Positions 21,954 through 31,717 of a DNA stretch of 64,000 bases are shown here, piece by piece. This DNA is from Dysgonomonas sp. HDW5A. Lineage in GTDB: Bacteria > Bacteroidota > Bacteroidia > Bacteroidales > Dysgonomonadaceae. Location: positions 1,860,001-1,924,000 of the forward strand of contig NZ_CP049857.1 in NCBI RefSeq assembly GCF_011299555.1, read 5' to 3'. The position numbers and the translations under genes were made by a program. Positions within the stretch are counted from its first letter, which is position 1. Every line of letters starts with the position of its first letter. The notes beneath the pieces were generated by a model, which was given only the letters and a program-made list of their open reading frames with translations, was not told where the DNA came from and did not search any database.

Positions 21954-22943
21954 TTATGAAACTTTAATTAAGTACTTTGTTTGAATATTATTAGCTTTCA
22001 TTTCAGCTAAATGCTTGGCGAGGTTATCGAATGTTTCGACTTTGTTATCCCTTATTCTGAGGGTTCCGCTCGCTATTTTATGGAGGAGTAATTCTCCTTG
22101 CTGCATCAGTTCTGATATCTGTTGAGGCGATCCGTATTTATGAAATGCCCCTAACGCTACTTCGTGTAGCGATATACAGGTGGTGAATGCAGGTAAAGGA
22201 GACTGCCCGACTCGATCTTGGATAGCTACCAAATGTCCGTAGTATCCGATTAGAGAAGCCATTCCTGTTGCATGCTCTCCACTTACAGTATCGATTATGG
22301 CTTCAAATGAATCTCCATTCAAATGATTCTTTATCGTTCTTTTCCAGTTATTATCTTTATAATCTATAGCTTGTATAACACCCATTTTGAGGAATTCAGC
22401 ATGGTGTTTCTCGCTTGCTGTAACATAGACTCGTGCATTGGCTTCGAGTAATAATTGAGTGAGGAAATATCCCACTGATCCGCCTGCACCGCTTACTAAA
22501 ACTTTTTTACCTGCTATATTTGGTATCTTTTGGAGAGCTTGCCAAGCTGTAAGTGATGGGCAGGGAAAAGACGCTGCTGCTGTATCACTCAATTTGTCGG
22601 GAACATACATAAGTGCATTCCCTGAAACAATTGTATGTGTACTGAAACTGCCGTCTTTCGAAAGATCGGTATGATAACATACTCTGCTGCCTATACGCAA
22701 GTGAGTCATGTTTCGTCCAACTTTGAGAATAACTCCCATTCCGTCAACGCCGGGAACTGAATCGGAACTCCATGCAGGATGTCCCCATTCTATTAATTTC
22801 CAGTCGACAGGATTTAGTCCTATTACACTGTTCTGAATAAGGACTTCGTTATCCCCAATTTCTCTTATCTCCTTTTCTTTGAGAATAAGATCAGTTGGTT
22901 CACCTTTCTTTTGCCAACACCAAAATTTAGCTTTTGTCTCCAT
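21954..22943 (-). CDS. Zinc-independent MDR-family oxidoreductase
   Basis: 329 residues of the medium-chain dehydrogenase/quinone oxidoreductase type: a GroES-like N-terminal domain (IGLNPVDWKLIEWG, PGVDGMGVI) and a Rossmann domain with VLVSGAGGSVGYFLTQL. The Cys ligands for structural zinc are missing, as in quinone oxidoreductase-like members. It would reduce a quinone or enone with NADPH. It is inserted between ilvD and ilvB with gaps of 12 and 13 bases, so it shares their transcript. A direct role in the pathway is not known. Confidence 0.8.
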   Translation of the reverse strand: METKAKFWCWQKKGEPTDLILKEKEIREIGDNEVLIQNSVIGLNPVDWKLIEWGHPAWSSDSVPGVDGMGVILKVGRNMTHLRIGSRVCYHTDLSKDGSFSTHTIVSGNALMYVPDKLSDTAAASFPCPSLTAWQALQKIPNIAGKKVLVSGAGGSVGYFLTQLLLEANARVYVTASEKHHAEFLKMGVIQAIDYKDNNWKRTIKNHLNGDSFEAIIDTVSGEHATGMASLIGYYGHLVAIQDRVGQSPLPAFTTCISLHEVALGAFHKYGSPQQISELMQQGELLLHKIASGTLRIRDNKVETFDNLAKHLAEMKANNIQTKYLIKVS

Positions 22944-22955
22944 CTTTCGGATGTT

Positions 22956-24785
22956 TTAGTCTATCAATCTGACCGCACCTAAATCAGCCGAACTTACCAT
23001 ACTTGCGTATGCTTTTAAGGCTTTAGATATATTTCTTACACGGTTGGGTTTGAATGCTTCATTGCCTTTAGCAAGTTCTTCTTGACGGCGTTTTTCTAAC
23101 TCAGCATCCGATACTTTTACATTGATAGATCGGTTGGGGATATCTATTTCTATAATATCACCATCTTTTATCAGACCGATTGCTCCGCCTGCTGCGGCTT
23201 CGGGTGATACGTGACCTATCGAAAGTCCTGAAGTACCTCCTGAAAAACGACCATCGGTAATCAAAGCACATTCTTTTCCTAAATGTTTTGATTTTATGTA
23301 TGAAGTAGGGTAGAGCATTTCCTGCATACCGGGACCTCCTTTTGGGCCTTCGTATGTGATAACTACTACGTCTCCTGCTTTAACTTTGTCTCTCAAAATT
23401 CCATCACAAGCTTCATCCTGAGAATGAAATACTTTGGCAGTGCCCGAAAATTTGAATATACTTTCGTCAACACCTGCAGTTTTAACCACACAACCATCTA
23501 AAGCGATGTTTCCTTTCAGAATAGCCAAGCCGCCATCTTTGGTATATGCATGCTCATAATCACGGATACATCCGTTTGCCCTGTCGCTATCAACTTCTTT
23601 ATACATGTTGGTTTGCGACCCCATTACTAAATTGGGTTTATTTCCGGGAGCCGATTTATAAAGCTCAAGAGCTTCAGCCGATGGATTTGCAGATGTTATA
23701 TCGTATTTGTCGATTGCTTGTTGAAGAGTAAGACCATCTACGCGAGGTAGAGAAGTATCTATTAAACTGGCTTTAGCCAATTCTCCCATGATACCTAATA
23801 TACCACCGGCTCTGTTTACATCCTGTATGTGGTATTTATCGGTATTGGGTGCTACTTTACAAAGACATGGAGTCTTTCTCGAAAGTTGGTCTATATCGGT
23901 CATTGTGAAGTCTACTTCAGCTTCGTGAGCTATTGCTAGTAAGTGAAGTATTGTATTGGTAGAACCTCCCATGGCTATATCCAAAGTCATTGAATTGAGG
24001 AAGGCTTGTTTTGTAGCTATTGTACGGGGAAGTACAGTGTCGTCACCATCTCGATAGTATTTGTAAGTGCTTGCAACAATCATTTTAGCTGCATCCTGAA
24101 ACAGTTTCAAGCGGTTTGCATGGGTGGCAAGAATAGTTCCGTTTCCGGGTAATGCCAAACCTATAGCTTCGTTCAAACAGTTCATTGAGTTTGCAGTAAA
24201 CATTCCTGAGCATGATCCGCAAGTGGGACAAGCGGCACGTTCGATAGCTGATACTTCTTTATCCGAAACATTGCTGTCTGCTGCTTTTATCATGGCATCT
24301 ATCAAGTCGAGATGTTTGTTATCTAGCTCTCCTGCCTCCATTGGACCTCCCGATACAAAAATGGTCGGGATATTCAATCGCATGGCTGCCATTAGCATTC
24401 CGGGAGTGATTTTGTCGCAGTTGCTTATACATACCATTGCATCCGCTTTGTGGGCATTTACCATGTATTCGATGCTGTCTGCAATCAAATCACGAGAAGG
24501 TAGGGAGTAAAGCATTCCATCGTGTCCCATTGCAATACCATCGTCAATGGCTATTGTATTGAATTCGGCTGCAAAGCAACCCAATGCTTCGATTTCCGCT
24601 TTTACTTGTTGACCTATATTATGTAGATGCATATGCCCGGGTACGAACTGAGTAAACGAGTTCACCACCGCAATGATTGGTTTACCCAACTGTTCCTCTT
24701 TCATACCGTTTGCTCTCCAAAGAGCTCTGGCTCCTGCCATTCTTCTGCCTTGTGTGCTGGTAGAACTTCTTAATTCTATTGCCAT
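22956..24785 (-). CDS. ilvD: Dihydroxy-acid dehydratase
   Basis: 609 residues. The enzyme dehydrates dihydroxyisovalerate and its homologue to the 2-oxo acids of Val and Ile synthesis, using an iron-sulfur cluster and Mg. Conserved cluster cysteines are visible in [13 protein letters not shown] and [18 protein letters not shown]. The C-terminal [20 protein letters not shown] block is complete. It is the first structural gene of the operon and stands 15 bases after the attenuator hairpin, so its transcription depends on escape from that terminator. Confidence 0.96.
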   Translation of the reverse strand: MAIELRSSTSTQGRRMAGARALWRANGMKEEQLGKPIIAVVNSFTQFVPGHMHLHNIGQQVKAEIEALGCFAAEFNTIAIDDGIAMGHDGMLYSLPSRDLIADSIEYMVNAHKADAMVCISNCDKITPGMLMAAMRLNIPTIFVSGGPMEAGELDNKHLDLIDAMIKAADSNVSDKEVSAIERAACPTCGSCSGMFTANSMNCLNEAIGLALPGNGTILATHANRLKLFQDAAKMIVASTYKYYRDGDDTVLPRTIATKQAFLNSMTLDIAMGGSTNTILHLLAIAHEAEVDFTMTDIDQLSRKTPCLCKVAPNTDKYHIQDVNRAGGILGIMGELAKASLIDTSLPRVDGLTLQQAIDKYDITSANPSAEALELYKSAPGNKPNLVMGSQTNMYKEVDSDRANGCIRDYEHAYTKDGGLAILKGNIALDGCVVKTAGVDESIFKFSGTAKVFHSQDEACDGILRDKVKAGDVVVITYEGPKGGPGMQEMLYPTSYIKSKHLGKECALITDGRFSGGTSGLSIGHVSPEAAAGGAIGLIKDGDIIEIDIPNRSINVKVSDAELEKRRQEELAKGNEAFKPNRVRNISKALKAYASMVSSADLGAVRLID

Positions 24786-24800
24786 CTTGATAGTTTTTTG

Positions 24801-24835
24801 ATAAAAAAAACCTTTCTCATCTAATGAGAAAGGTT
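24801..24835 (-). terminator. Attenuator terminator in front of ilvD
   Basis: The minus strand reads AACCTTTCTCAT, a 3-base loop, ATGAGAAAGGTT, then eight T (overlapping the last stem bases). It is a perfect 12-base stem with a U-run located inside the leader of the operon, only 15 bases from the ilvD start. It is stem 3:4 of the attenuator. Confidence 0.88.
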
Positions 24836-24894
24836 TATATCTAGTGATTACATTTAGCTATTTTAGTACACGATTATCGTTATACATACCTTCC

Positions 24895-24957
24895 TCATTT
24901 ACTCTGTCCGACGAGCAGAATATCAAGAATGAGGACATGTAAAATACAATTTGACAT
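24895..24957 (-). CDS. ilvL: ilv operon leader peptide (20 aa)
   Basis: A 20-residue reading frame, MSNCILHVLILDILLVGQSK, of which ten residues are branched-chain (4 Ile... counted as I5, I10, I13; L6, L9, L11, L14, L15; V8, V16). Its stop codon lies in segment 2 of the attenuator. It starts about 17 bases after the expected transcription start. It is not expected to have a function beyond its translation. The symbol is given by analogy with the enterobacterial leader peptide. Confidence 0.82.
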   Translation of the reverse strand: MSNCILHVLILDILLVGQSK

Positions 24958-24980
24958 AAATAATGATACTGTGTATTTCA

Positions 24981-25009
24981 CAAAGATATAAATGTTTTTT
25001 TATTTACAA
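24981..25009 (-). promoter_or_regulatory. Promoter of the ilv operon
   Basis: The minus strand has TTG (25007-25009), 18 bases, then TATCTTTG (24981-24988), a full TAnnTTTG -7 box at near-standard spacing. Transcription would begin about 24974, just before the leader peptide. Confidence 0.65.
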
Positions 25010-25056
25010 GCTTTTTGCCTGTATATTTTATTCATTGCTTTAAAAAATAAGAATCT

Positions 25057-25644
25057 CTATTTACTCCAAAGTCTTACTCCCAAACGGAGTACAGGAGAAA
25101 AATCAATATTAGAAATATTATATTTAGTACCTTCAAAGTCTAAACTATGGTCTTTTCTGCAATAAATATGTAAGGCGGGTTGTATATAAAAATAACGTCC
25201 AATGAAGAACTGATAACCTACACCACCTCCAAGGTCAACAGTATGTATGTCTTTTTCTATTCTGGTACTTCTTTGTTGTATACTGAAAGTATGGAATTCG
25301 GCAAACCCGTAAAGCTCAAGATTCTTCCAAACGTTATATCCTAAAAAGATTCCGGGTGATGTTTTGTAAAAACGTTTAAAGTCATCAGAGTGATTATTTA
25401 TGCCTGCAGTTTCCGCATTATAGCTTCCTCCGTTTATTACGCTTGCACGTACTCTAAACTTATCGTATCTATATCCAATGGCGAAGTGATATCCTCCAGT
25501 AAAGAACATGGGAACAAGGCTTTCGACCTCAAAAGCTTGTTTTACCTCATAACTGCGAGGCTTTATTATTGTCGACTGATCTTGTGAAAACACCATGGTT
25601 GCTATGCTTACCAGCATCATTAAAGAGAATAATTTCTTTTTCAT
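25057..25644 (-). CDS. Small outer membrane beta-barrel protein
   Basis: 195 residues with a signal peptide (LFSLMMLVSIATMVFSQ). The mature protein alternates aromatic and polar residues (GGYHFAIGYRYDKFRV, VDLGGGVGYQFFIGRYFYI) and ends LRLGVRLWSK. It has the look of an 8-strand outer membrane barrel of the OmpW/porin-like kind found across Bacteroidetes. No specific family or ligand is recognised. It is read towards the ilv promoter, with 80 bases between it and the upstream Crp-family gene, so it may belong to that gene's unit. Confidence 0.65.
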   Translation of the reverse strand: MKKKLFSLMMLVSIATMVFSQDQSTIIKPRSYEVKQAFEVESLVPMFFTGGYHFAIGYRYDKFRVRASVINGGSYNAETAGINNHSDDFKRFYKTSPGIFLGYNVWKNLELYGFAEFHTFSIQQRSTRIEKDIHTVDLGGGVGYQFFIGRYFYIQPALHIYCRKDHSLDFEGTKYNISNIDFSPVLRLGVRLWSK

Positions 25645-25724
25645 TTTATTCGGAAATTTGCATTTATTGTTTCTGCAAAGGTCAGAATAGAATGAAGATC
25701 AATTAATCCACATTTGTTACCAAA

Positions 25725-26312
25725 TTAGTCTTTATTGAAGATTTCACCTCTAATCCTACTCAGCGATTTGGCAGCTATGCCTAAGTAGTTAGCTATATGG
25801 TATTGGGGGATTCGTTGAAATATCTCCGGATGATTCTTTAGTAGTTTAAGATAGCGATCTTTAGCAGATAGTGTTTGTAGATCAATATTGTGTTCCACCA
25901 TTTTTAAGAAGAAACGTTCAGTCACTTCTCTTCCTAATTTCTCTAAGGAGGGAATCTTCTTATAAAGTTCTGTTAAGTCTCTATTCTTTAGAATGTATAA
26001 TTGAGATTCTTCTATAGTTTTGATATTTATTAGTGAAGGGCAATTATTCAATCGACTGTAGTTATCGGTTACCCAATCACCTTCGAAGGCAAAATCAGTA
26101 GTCATTTGATCGCCATTTTCGAGATCTTTATAATAAATAAGAGCTCCACTACTTATAAAAGCAATAGAGTCAGATACTTCTCCTTCTTTTAGTAGATGAG
26201 TATCTTTAGCTAATACTTTGCTTTTTAGTACTTCTAATACTAATTCCCATTGATTATCTTCCAGTGAGATAATCGAATTAATATATTCTTGTATGCTAAT
26301 AGCGTTTTGCAA
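25725..26312 (-). CDS. Crp/Fnr-family transcriptional regulator
   Basis: 195 residues. A cyclic-nucleotide-binding-like beta-barrel (about 20-115, HLLKEGEVSDSIAFISSGAL) is joined by a dimer helix to a short helix-turn-helix (IPQYHIANYLGIAAKSLSRIR, about 165-187). The Fnr-type Cys cluster is absent, and the phosphate-cassette residues of true cAMP sites are not clear, so the effector is unknown. This compact form is common in Bacteroidetes. It might control the barrel gene downstream. Confidence 0.85.
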   Translation of the reverse strand: MQNAISIQEYINSIISLEDNQWELVLEVLKSKVLAKDTHLLKEGEVSDSIAFISSGALIYYKDLENGDQMTTDFAFEGDWVTDNYSRLNNCPSLINIKTIEESQLYILKNRDLTELYKKIPSLEKLGREVTERFFLKMVEHNIDLQTLSAKDRYLKLLKNHPEIFQRIPQYHIANYLGIAAKSLSRIRGEIFNKD

Positions 26313-26373
26313 AATATTTTTATTTATCTGAGTTTGTTTCTGATAACGAATATAATAAATATACTACAAACAA

Positions 26374-26402
26374 AAAACGGCTACTTATAAAGTAGCCGTT
26401 TT
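26374..26402 (-). terminator. Terminator of the sdh/frd operon
   Basis: A 13-base perfect stem AAAACGGCTACTT/AAGTAGCCGTTTT with a 3-base loop and T-rich flanks on both strands, 26 bases after the sdhB stop codon. Confidence 0.85.
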
Positions 26403-26428
26403 TATAGAATTATATCTTAAGATATTTA

Positions 26429-27184
26429 TCAATCTTTAAATTTAGCTGTGATAAATTCACGATTCAAACGAGCGATATTGCTGATCGAGATGTTTTTAGG
26501 ACATTCAACTTCACAAGCACCTGTATTGGTACAGTTACCGAAGCCTAATTCATCCATTTTAGACACCATTGCTTTAGCACGTTTTGCAGCTTCTACACGT
26601 CCTTGTGGTAATAAAGCAAGCTGACTTACTTTAGCCGAAAGGAATAGCATTGCCGATCCGTTTTTACAAGCTGCTACGCAAGCTCCACAACCGATGCATG
26701 ATGCCGAGTCCATAGCCTCGTCTGCATCTTCTTTCGAAATTGGAATTGCATTAGCATCCTGTGCACCACCTGCGTTGATTGAAGTATATCCACCTGCCTG
26801 AATAATTTTATCGAAAGCAGTACGGTCTACGATCAAGTCACGGATAACAGGAAATCCTGCTGAACGCCAAGGCTCGATTGTGATAGTTTCGCCATCTTTA
26901 AATTTACGCATGTGTAATTGGCATGTAGTGATATCTTCGTCCGGTCCGTGAGGGTGTCCGTTGATATATAAGCTACACATACCACAAATACCTTCGCGAC
27001 AATCGTGGTCAAATACGATAGGCTCTTTTCCTTGGTTGATAAGTATTTCGTTTTGAATGTCTAACATTTCAAGAAAAGAAGTGTCTACCGATATTCCGTC
27101 CAATTTGTATGATTCAAAAGCTCCTTTTTCCTTAGGACCTCTTTGACGCCAAACTTTTAATGTTATATTTATTGTCTTATCCAT
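26429..27184 (-). CDS. sdhB: Succinate dehydrogenase/fumarate reductase iron-sulfur subunit
   Basis: 251 residues. The plant-type ferredoxin domain has the 2Fe-2S ligands in CREGICGMC and the later Cys in ITTCQLHM. The C-terminal helical domain binds 4Fe-4S and 3Fe-4S clusters through [14 protein letters not shown] and [13 protein letters not shown]. It passes electrons between the flavoprotein and the cytochrome b subunit on the cytoplasmic face of the membrane. In Bacteroidales this complex usually works as fumarate reductase (frdB). It starts 25 bases after sdhA. Confidence 0.94.
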   Translation of the reverse strand: MDKTINITLKVWRQRGPKEKGAFESYKLDGISVDTSFLEMLDIQNEILINQGKEPIVFDHDCREGICGMCSLYINGHPHGPDEDITTCQLHMRKFKDGETITIEPWRSAGFPVIRDLIVDRTAFDKIIQAGGYTSINAGGAQDANAIPISKEDADEAMDSASCIGCGACVAACKNGSAMLFLSAKVSQLALLPQGRVEAAKRAKAMVSKMDELGFGNCTNTGACEVECPKNISISNIARLNREFITAKFKD

Positions 27185-27209
27185 TTTTGTTACTCTTTTA
27201 CTAATTGGG

Positions 27210-29168
27210 TTATGCTTTATAGTTACGTTGTTGTCTAACTACAAATTCGTAGTCAAGAGGTTCTTTAATTAATTCAGGTTCTTGATCTTCACCTGTAAAC
27301 TTCCAACATGAAACGTAAGCGTATTCATCATCACGGCGAAGAGCTTCACCTTCGGGTGTTTGGTACTCTTCACGGAAGTGTCCACCACAAGATTCGTTTC
27401 TTGTCAACCCGTCAATAGCCATCAAATAGCCAATTTCAAGGAAGTCAGCTAGACGAAGAGCCTTATCTAACTCAACATTTAATGTATTAGCTTCACCCGG
27501 TATGCGTACATTGCTCCAGAATTCTTTTTTCACTTTCTTGATATCTTCAATAGCTTTCTCCAAAGACTCTTTAGAACGAGCCATTCCCACAAAGTCCCAC
27601 ATAATAAGACCTAGTTCTTTGTGGATAGAATCTACAGAACGAGTTCCTTTAATGCTCATCAGTTTGGCGATCTTTTTATTTACATCGTCTTCTGCTTGTT
27701 GGAATTCAGGAAGTTCAGTACTGAAACGAGGTACAGTAATCTGATCAGCCAAATAGTTCTGAATAGTATATGGTAATACGAAATATCCGTCGGCAAGACC
27801 TTGCATAAGTGCAGACGCTCCCAAACGGTTAGCTCCGTGATCCGAGAAGTTAGCTTCTCCGATAAAGAAACATCCTGGGATTGAAGTCATCAATTCATAA
27901 TCAACCCAAACTCCACCCATTGTATAGTGGATAGCAGGGTAAATCATCATCGGTGTTTCGTACGGATTTTCATCTACAATCTTGTCGTACATTTGGAAAA
28001 GGTTACCATATTTAGCTTCTACTACATCTTTACCTAGACGTTTGATAGAATCCGAGAAATCAAGATATACGGCTAAACCTGTATTACCTACACCAAAACC
28101 TGCATCGCATCTTTCTTTAGCAGCACGAGATGCAACGTCACGAGGTACAAGGTTACCGAATGCAGGGTAACGTCTTTCCAAGTAGTAGTCACGATCTTCT
28201 TCTTTCAATTGAGTAGGTTTAAGTTTACCTGCTCTGATAGCTTCAGCATCTTCTTTTTTCTTAGGTACCCAGATACGTCCGTCATTACGAAGAGATTCCG
28301 ACATCAAAGTCAATTTTGATTGGAACTCGCCATGAACAGGAATACAAGTAGGGTGAATCTGAGCGAAACAAGGATTCGCAAAGTAAGCTCCTTTTTTGTA
28401 ACATTGGATAGCAGCTGAGCCATTAGAACCCATTGCATTTGTAGAAAGGAAGAATGCGTTTCCGTATCCACCTGTTCCAACAACTACTGCATGAGCCGAG
28501 AAGCGTTCGATCTTACCGGTTACTAAGTTACGTGCGATAATACCACGAGCTTTGCCATCAATGATAACAAGGTCTAGCATTTCGTAACGAGTATATAATT
28601 TTACAGAACCTTTTTGTACCTGACGGCTCAATGAAGAGTAAGCACCAAGTAAAAGTTGTTGTCCTGTTTGTCCTTTAGCATAAAAAGTACGAGATACCTG
28701 AGCACCACCGAATGAACGGTTGTCTAACAAACCTCCGTATTCGCGAGCAAAAGGTACACCCTGAGCCACACATTGGTCGATGATGTTGTTCGACACTTCA
28801 GCCATACGATATACGTTTGCCTCACGTGCACGGTAGTCACCACCTTTGATTGTATCATAGAATAAACGGTAAACCGAGTCTCCGTCGTTTTGATAGTTTT
28901 TTGCAGCATTGATACCTCCTTGAGCAGCGATAGAGTGTGCTCGGCGAGGAGAATCCTGAATGCAGAAGTTAAGGACATTGAATCCCATTTCTCCAAGAGA
29001 TGCAGCAGCCGAACCTCCTGCTAAACCTGTACCTACAACAATAATATCAAGACGACGTTTGTTAGAAGGATTCACCAGTTTTTGGTGGGCTTTATAGTTT
29101 TTCCATTTGTCAGCCAAGGGACCTTCAGGAATTTTAGAATCTTTTTTTGGATCTAATATAGTAGCCAT
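27210..29168 (-). CDS. sdhA: Succinate dehydrogenase/fumarate reductase flavoprotein subunit
   Basis: 652 residues. The FAD-binding fold starts with [19 protein letters not shown]. The His for covalent FAD is in [16 protein letters not shown]. The substrate-binding region includes HPTCIP and the catalytic Arg region near REANV and [11 protein letters not shown]. It interconverts succinate and fumarate. The length and gene order C-A-B fit the type with one di-haem cytochrome b subunit. Whether it runs as dehydrogenase or reductase cannot be told from sequence. Confidence 0.95.
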   Translation of the reverse strand: MATILDPKKDSKIPEGPLADKWKNYKAHQKLVNPSNKRRLDIIVVGTGLAGGSAAASLGEMGFNVLNFCIQDSPRRAHSIAAQGGINAAKNYQNDGDSVYRLFYDTIKGGDYRAREANVYRMAEVSNNIIDQCVAQGVPFAREYGGLLDNRSFGGAQVSRTFYAKGQTGQQLLLGAYSSLSRQVQKGSVKLYTRYEMLDLVIIDGKARGIIARNLVTGKIERFSAHAVVVGTGGYGNAFFLSTNAMGSNGSAAIQCYKKGAYFANPCFAQIHPTCIPVHGEFQSKLTLMSESLRNDGRIWVPKKKEDAEAIRAGKLKPTQLKEEDRDYYLERRYPAFGNLVPRDVASRAAKERCDAGFGVGNTGLAVYLDFSDSIKRLGKDVVEAKYGNLFQMYDKIVDENPYETPMMIYPAIHYTMGGVWVDYELMTSIPGCFFIGEANFSDHGANRLGASALMQGLADGYFVLPYTIQNYLADQITVPRFSTELPEFQQAEDDVNKKIAKLMSIKGTRSVDSIHKELGLIMWDFVGMARSKESLEKAIEDIKKVKKEFWSNVRIPGEANTLNVELDKALRLADFLEIGYLMAIDGLTRNESCGGHFREEYQTPEGEALRRDDEYAYVSCWKFTGEDQEPELIKEPLDYEFVVRQQRNYKA

Positions 29169-29195
29169 ATCTGTTTTTTTCTTTTAGCGGTTAAA

Positions 29196-29873
29196 TTATA
29201 TACAAGAAGAACAAAGGAAATGCTTCGCCAGGAAGAAAATCGGCACTATAGCAAAACCTAAACAAATGATGGTTGCTACTGCATAACCGATAACTTTGAA
29301 ACGAGGTAACCATATTCTGTTGTTGATACCTACTGACTGGAACATACTCCAGAAACCATGTGCAAGGTGAAACCAAAGTGCTGTGATACCAATAAGATAG
29401 ATAAGCACGTGCACAGGATTACTGAACAAATCGATTGCAATTACCGATCCGTGAGGTTCAGCACCTTCTAAATGGAAAAGTTCAGAGAACTGCATTTTAT
29501 ACCAGAAATCGTAAAGGTGCAATACAAGGAAAGCAACAATTACTAATCCCAATACGAACATGTTTTTAGATGACCATTCTACAGGAGAAAGGTTGGATGA
29601 CGCGTACACATCGCCACCTCTGGCTTTTCTGTTCTGTAATGTCAATACTACAGCATACAGAATATGTACGATAAACAATGCAGCTAAACCCATAGAAGCT
29701 ACAATCGCATACCAGTTTGTTCCAAGGAAATCGCAGATCATGTCATAAGCTTCGACCGAAAAGATCAAGACTAAGTTCATGCTCATGTGAAACAGAAGGA
29801 ACAAAATCAACGCACAGCCGGACAAAGCCATGATGAATTTGCGGCCAATAGAAGAATTAAGTAACCAACTCAT
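29196..29873 (-). CDS. sdhC: Succinate dehydrogenase/fumarate reductase cytochrome b subunit
   Basis: 225 residues, five membrane helices, of the b558-type single-anchor family. Candidate haem-axial histidines lie in helices around FLLFHMSMNLVL, AALFIVHILYAV, LVLHLYDFWYK and LWFHLAHGFWS. It anchors SdhAB to the inner membrane and reacts with (mena)quinone. It is the first gene of the operon, 27 bases before sdhA. Confidence 0.92.
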   Translation of the reverse strand: MSWLLNSSIGRKFIMALSGCALILFLLFHMSMNLVLIFSVEAYDMICDFLGTNWYAIVASMGLAALFIVHILYAVVLTLQNRKARGGDVYASSNLSPVEWSSKNMFVLGLVIVAFLVLHLYDFWYKMQFSELFHLEGAEPHGSVIAIDLFSNPVHVLIYLIGITALWFHLAHGFWSMFQSVGINNRIWLPRFKVIGYAVATIICLGFAIVPIFFLAKHFLCSSCI

Positions 29874-29967
29874 AAGATTTAATAGTTTTTTAGTTATTTA
29901 ATGGTTATTGATTAGACTCTTATAAATAAAAGTAATAGTGCATCTTTTTTATCAATGATTCGCACTG

Positions 29968-29975
29968 CAAAAATA
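29968..29975 (-). promoter_or_regulatory. Bacteroidetes-type -7 box upstream of sdhC
   Basis: The minus strand reads TATTTTTG, a full TAnnTTTG match, 94 bases before the sdhC start. A -33 element is not obvious. The rest of the 337-base gap (29874-30210) shows no gene. Confidence 0.4.
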
Positions 29976-30210
29976 GAGTAAATAACCTAGTAAAGAAAGT
30001 AAAATGAGACTTTTTTGTGTATTCACACATCGTTATATAGGTTAATTACATTTCGTTGTGAATATTGCAGATTGTTTTTTATTATTTTGATTTTCATTTT
30101 TTTTTTACTAAAATGACTATAAGTAATTGGCGGAAGAGAGATGTATTTTATCATTTTTAAAGGCTAAGCCGTTTTCTTAGAATAAATAATGCATCCTGAA
30201 AATTACAAAT

Positions 30211-31539
30211 TCAAAACATTTTTATATTATTATCCTTGTCTAACCAACCTGGAATCTCAACCCCTTTAGCATCCCTATGTTGTTGGAATATTTTTCTTAA
30301 TGATTTGATTGATAGGTAAACATCTGTAATCATATTCTTTTGCTTCTCAATATATTTTTTATCATATTCATTTTCATTTATTTTGTGTGCAGGATTTTGC
30401 CTTTCTTTTCTTACATTTTTTAGTGGCTTAAATACTTCTTGGATCCCTGATTGACTGCCATTATCTATGGTAAATTGAGAAAGTAACCATTCTTCAAAAA
30501 GTCTCAAAGTTCCTTTAGGTATCTTTTCAGACACATTATTTCCCTTATTTCGTATCTCAAACAAGTCTATTCTGTCTTTAAAAAAACCTTTATTGATATT
30601 TTCCGAGATCATCTTATCTAATAATGAAACAAAACTCTCATAGTTTTTTAATGTAGGAGTAAAGAAAAAAGTAAATTCTTTGGGACGTTTCTCATCTTTA
30701 AACGTATTTGAAAACAGTTGGATACCAAATATGTGTGAAGCCAAATTATTTAGGCTTTCTATTTCACCAAGAAAAGCAGAAAAGATTGAATGAGAAAAAG
30801 CCCAGTCTCCTATTATTGTATTTTTATAGTATTCTTCTAATATTTTACAATTACCTTTTATCTCCTTGCCTTTCCAAAATATTTGATGTTCAGTAGTTAG
30901 ATTCTTTAAATATCTCAAATACACTACGGCTAGCCTATTGCCATTGTCGTCAAAGCCCAATCCAAAAGTCTTTATGAATATTTGATCCTCCTCTCTTAGT
31001 AAAGCCTTCCCTTCTTCATCATATTTACAATAAATTCTTCCTGAATAGTCATTGAATATAGTGTCATATCTGGGGTCACTAAAATAGCGGTCTATCACTT
31101 CTATATCAAAAAAAAGTGGTTTTAACTGAGGTTCTCCTAGGGCTAATTGTTTTGTATAATCTGCATATCCGTACTGAGTCAAATCTCTGTTCTCTTTTAA
31201 ATAATTTTTTGTGGGATATAAGCAGATAGGAAACTCGGTGTCTTCCACAGCGAAGTTAAACTCCCCAATCTTGCTATACGTTATCTTGGTATTTTTTGCA
31301 TCTTCCAATATAGATAGTTGATTTTTAATAGGATAATGTTGTGTTCTGATTATGTGGGGATTTGTACTTGACTGAATAGTGATTATTTCATTTAATACCA
31401 GCTCTTTTATTAAATCTATTGATTTAGTGTACTCTATTTTTAACTCTTCTGAAATTCGTCTTAATGGGATGCCATTAAAATCTGTAGAGCTTAAAAAAAA
31501 ATCATATACAATTTCCTCTATCTTCTTTTTCATATTCAC
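30211..31539 (-). CDS. Orphan protein with N-terminal winged-helix and C-terminal HEPN-like region
   Basis: 442 residues, no signal peptide and no membrane helix. Residues about 22-53 (IPLRRISEELKIEYTKSIDL onwards) look like a helix-turn-helix. Near the C-terminus R380-QNPA-H385 fits the R-x4-6-H motif of HEPN ribonucleases and is set in a helical, Lys-rich context (continuing to VYLSIKSLRKIF). The middle part is not recognised. It is flanked by terminators or gaps on both sides and is thus monocistronic, AT-rich, and unlike its housekeeping neighbours. A defence or toxin role is possible but unproven. Confidence 0.5.
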   Translation of the reverse strand: MNMKKKIEEIVYDFFLSSTDFNGIPLRRISEELKIEYTKSIDLIKELVLNEIITIQSSTNPHIIRTQHYPIKNQLSILEDAKNTKITYSKIGEFNFAVEDTEFPICLYPTKNYLKENRDLTQYGYADYTKQLALGEPQLKPLFFDIEVIDRYFSDPRYDTIFNDYSGRIYCKYDEEGKALLREEDQIFIKTFGLGFDDNGNRLAVVYLRYLKNLTTEHQIFWKGKEIKGNCKILEEYYKNTIIGDWAFSHSIFSAFLGEIESLNNLASHIFGIQLFSNTFKDEKRPKEFTFFFTPTLKNYESFVSLLDKMISENINKGFFKDRIDLFEIRNKGNNVSEKIPKGTLRLFEEWLLSQFTIDNGSQSGIQEVFKPLKNVRKERQNPAHKINENEYDKKYIEKQKNMITDVYLSIKSLRKIFQQHRDAKGVEIPGWLDKDNNIKMF

Positions 31540-31652
31540 TAAACTATAAATTAAATGCGGAATTGTAAAAATACAAATATAAATCGTAGCAGAGCTTGAC
31601 TTTTTAATAATGCAGATGATGATTGATGCTTAGTGACTAAATTTGCATCAAT

Positions 31653-31687
31653 AAAAAAGCCGGACAAATTATTTGTCCGGCTTTTTT
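31653..31687 (-). terminator. Terminator of the thrS-infC-rpmI-rplT operon
   Basis: Perfect 17-base stem AAAAAAGCCGGACAAAT/ATTTGTCCGGCTTTTTT with a 1-base centre (the real loop is larger), 30 bases after the rplT stop codon. The U-run exists on both strands, so it works in either direction. Confidence 0.88.
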
Positions 31688-31717
31688 AATATGTAAGAAG
31701 TTGAAAAAGTACTAGCC

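Larger units (their letters stand above)
24801..24957 (-). promoter_or_regulatory. Leader-peptide transcription attenuator of the ilv operon
   Basis: Four segments can be paired on the minus strand. Segment 1 (24928-24935, TCCTCATT, inside the leader codons) pairs perfectly with segment 2 (24892-24899, AATGAGGA, at the leader stop). Segment 2 in its longer form (24888-24898, ATGAGGAAGGT) pairs with segment 3 (24824-24834, ACCTTTCTCAT) over 11 bases with one G-U. Segment 3 pairs with segment 4 as the terminator. A ribosome stalled on the Ile/Leu/Val codons would cover segment 1, free segment 2 to pair with 3, and let transcription enter ilvD. This is the classical design of amino acid attenuators. 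Confidence 0.85.

Noticed and set aside
24124-24510. 128-codon plus-strand frame inside ilvD
   Set aside because: It is antisense to a fully conserved enzyme gene; this is a codon-bias shadow.
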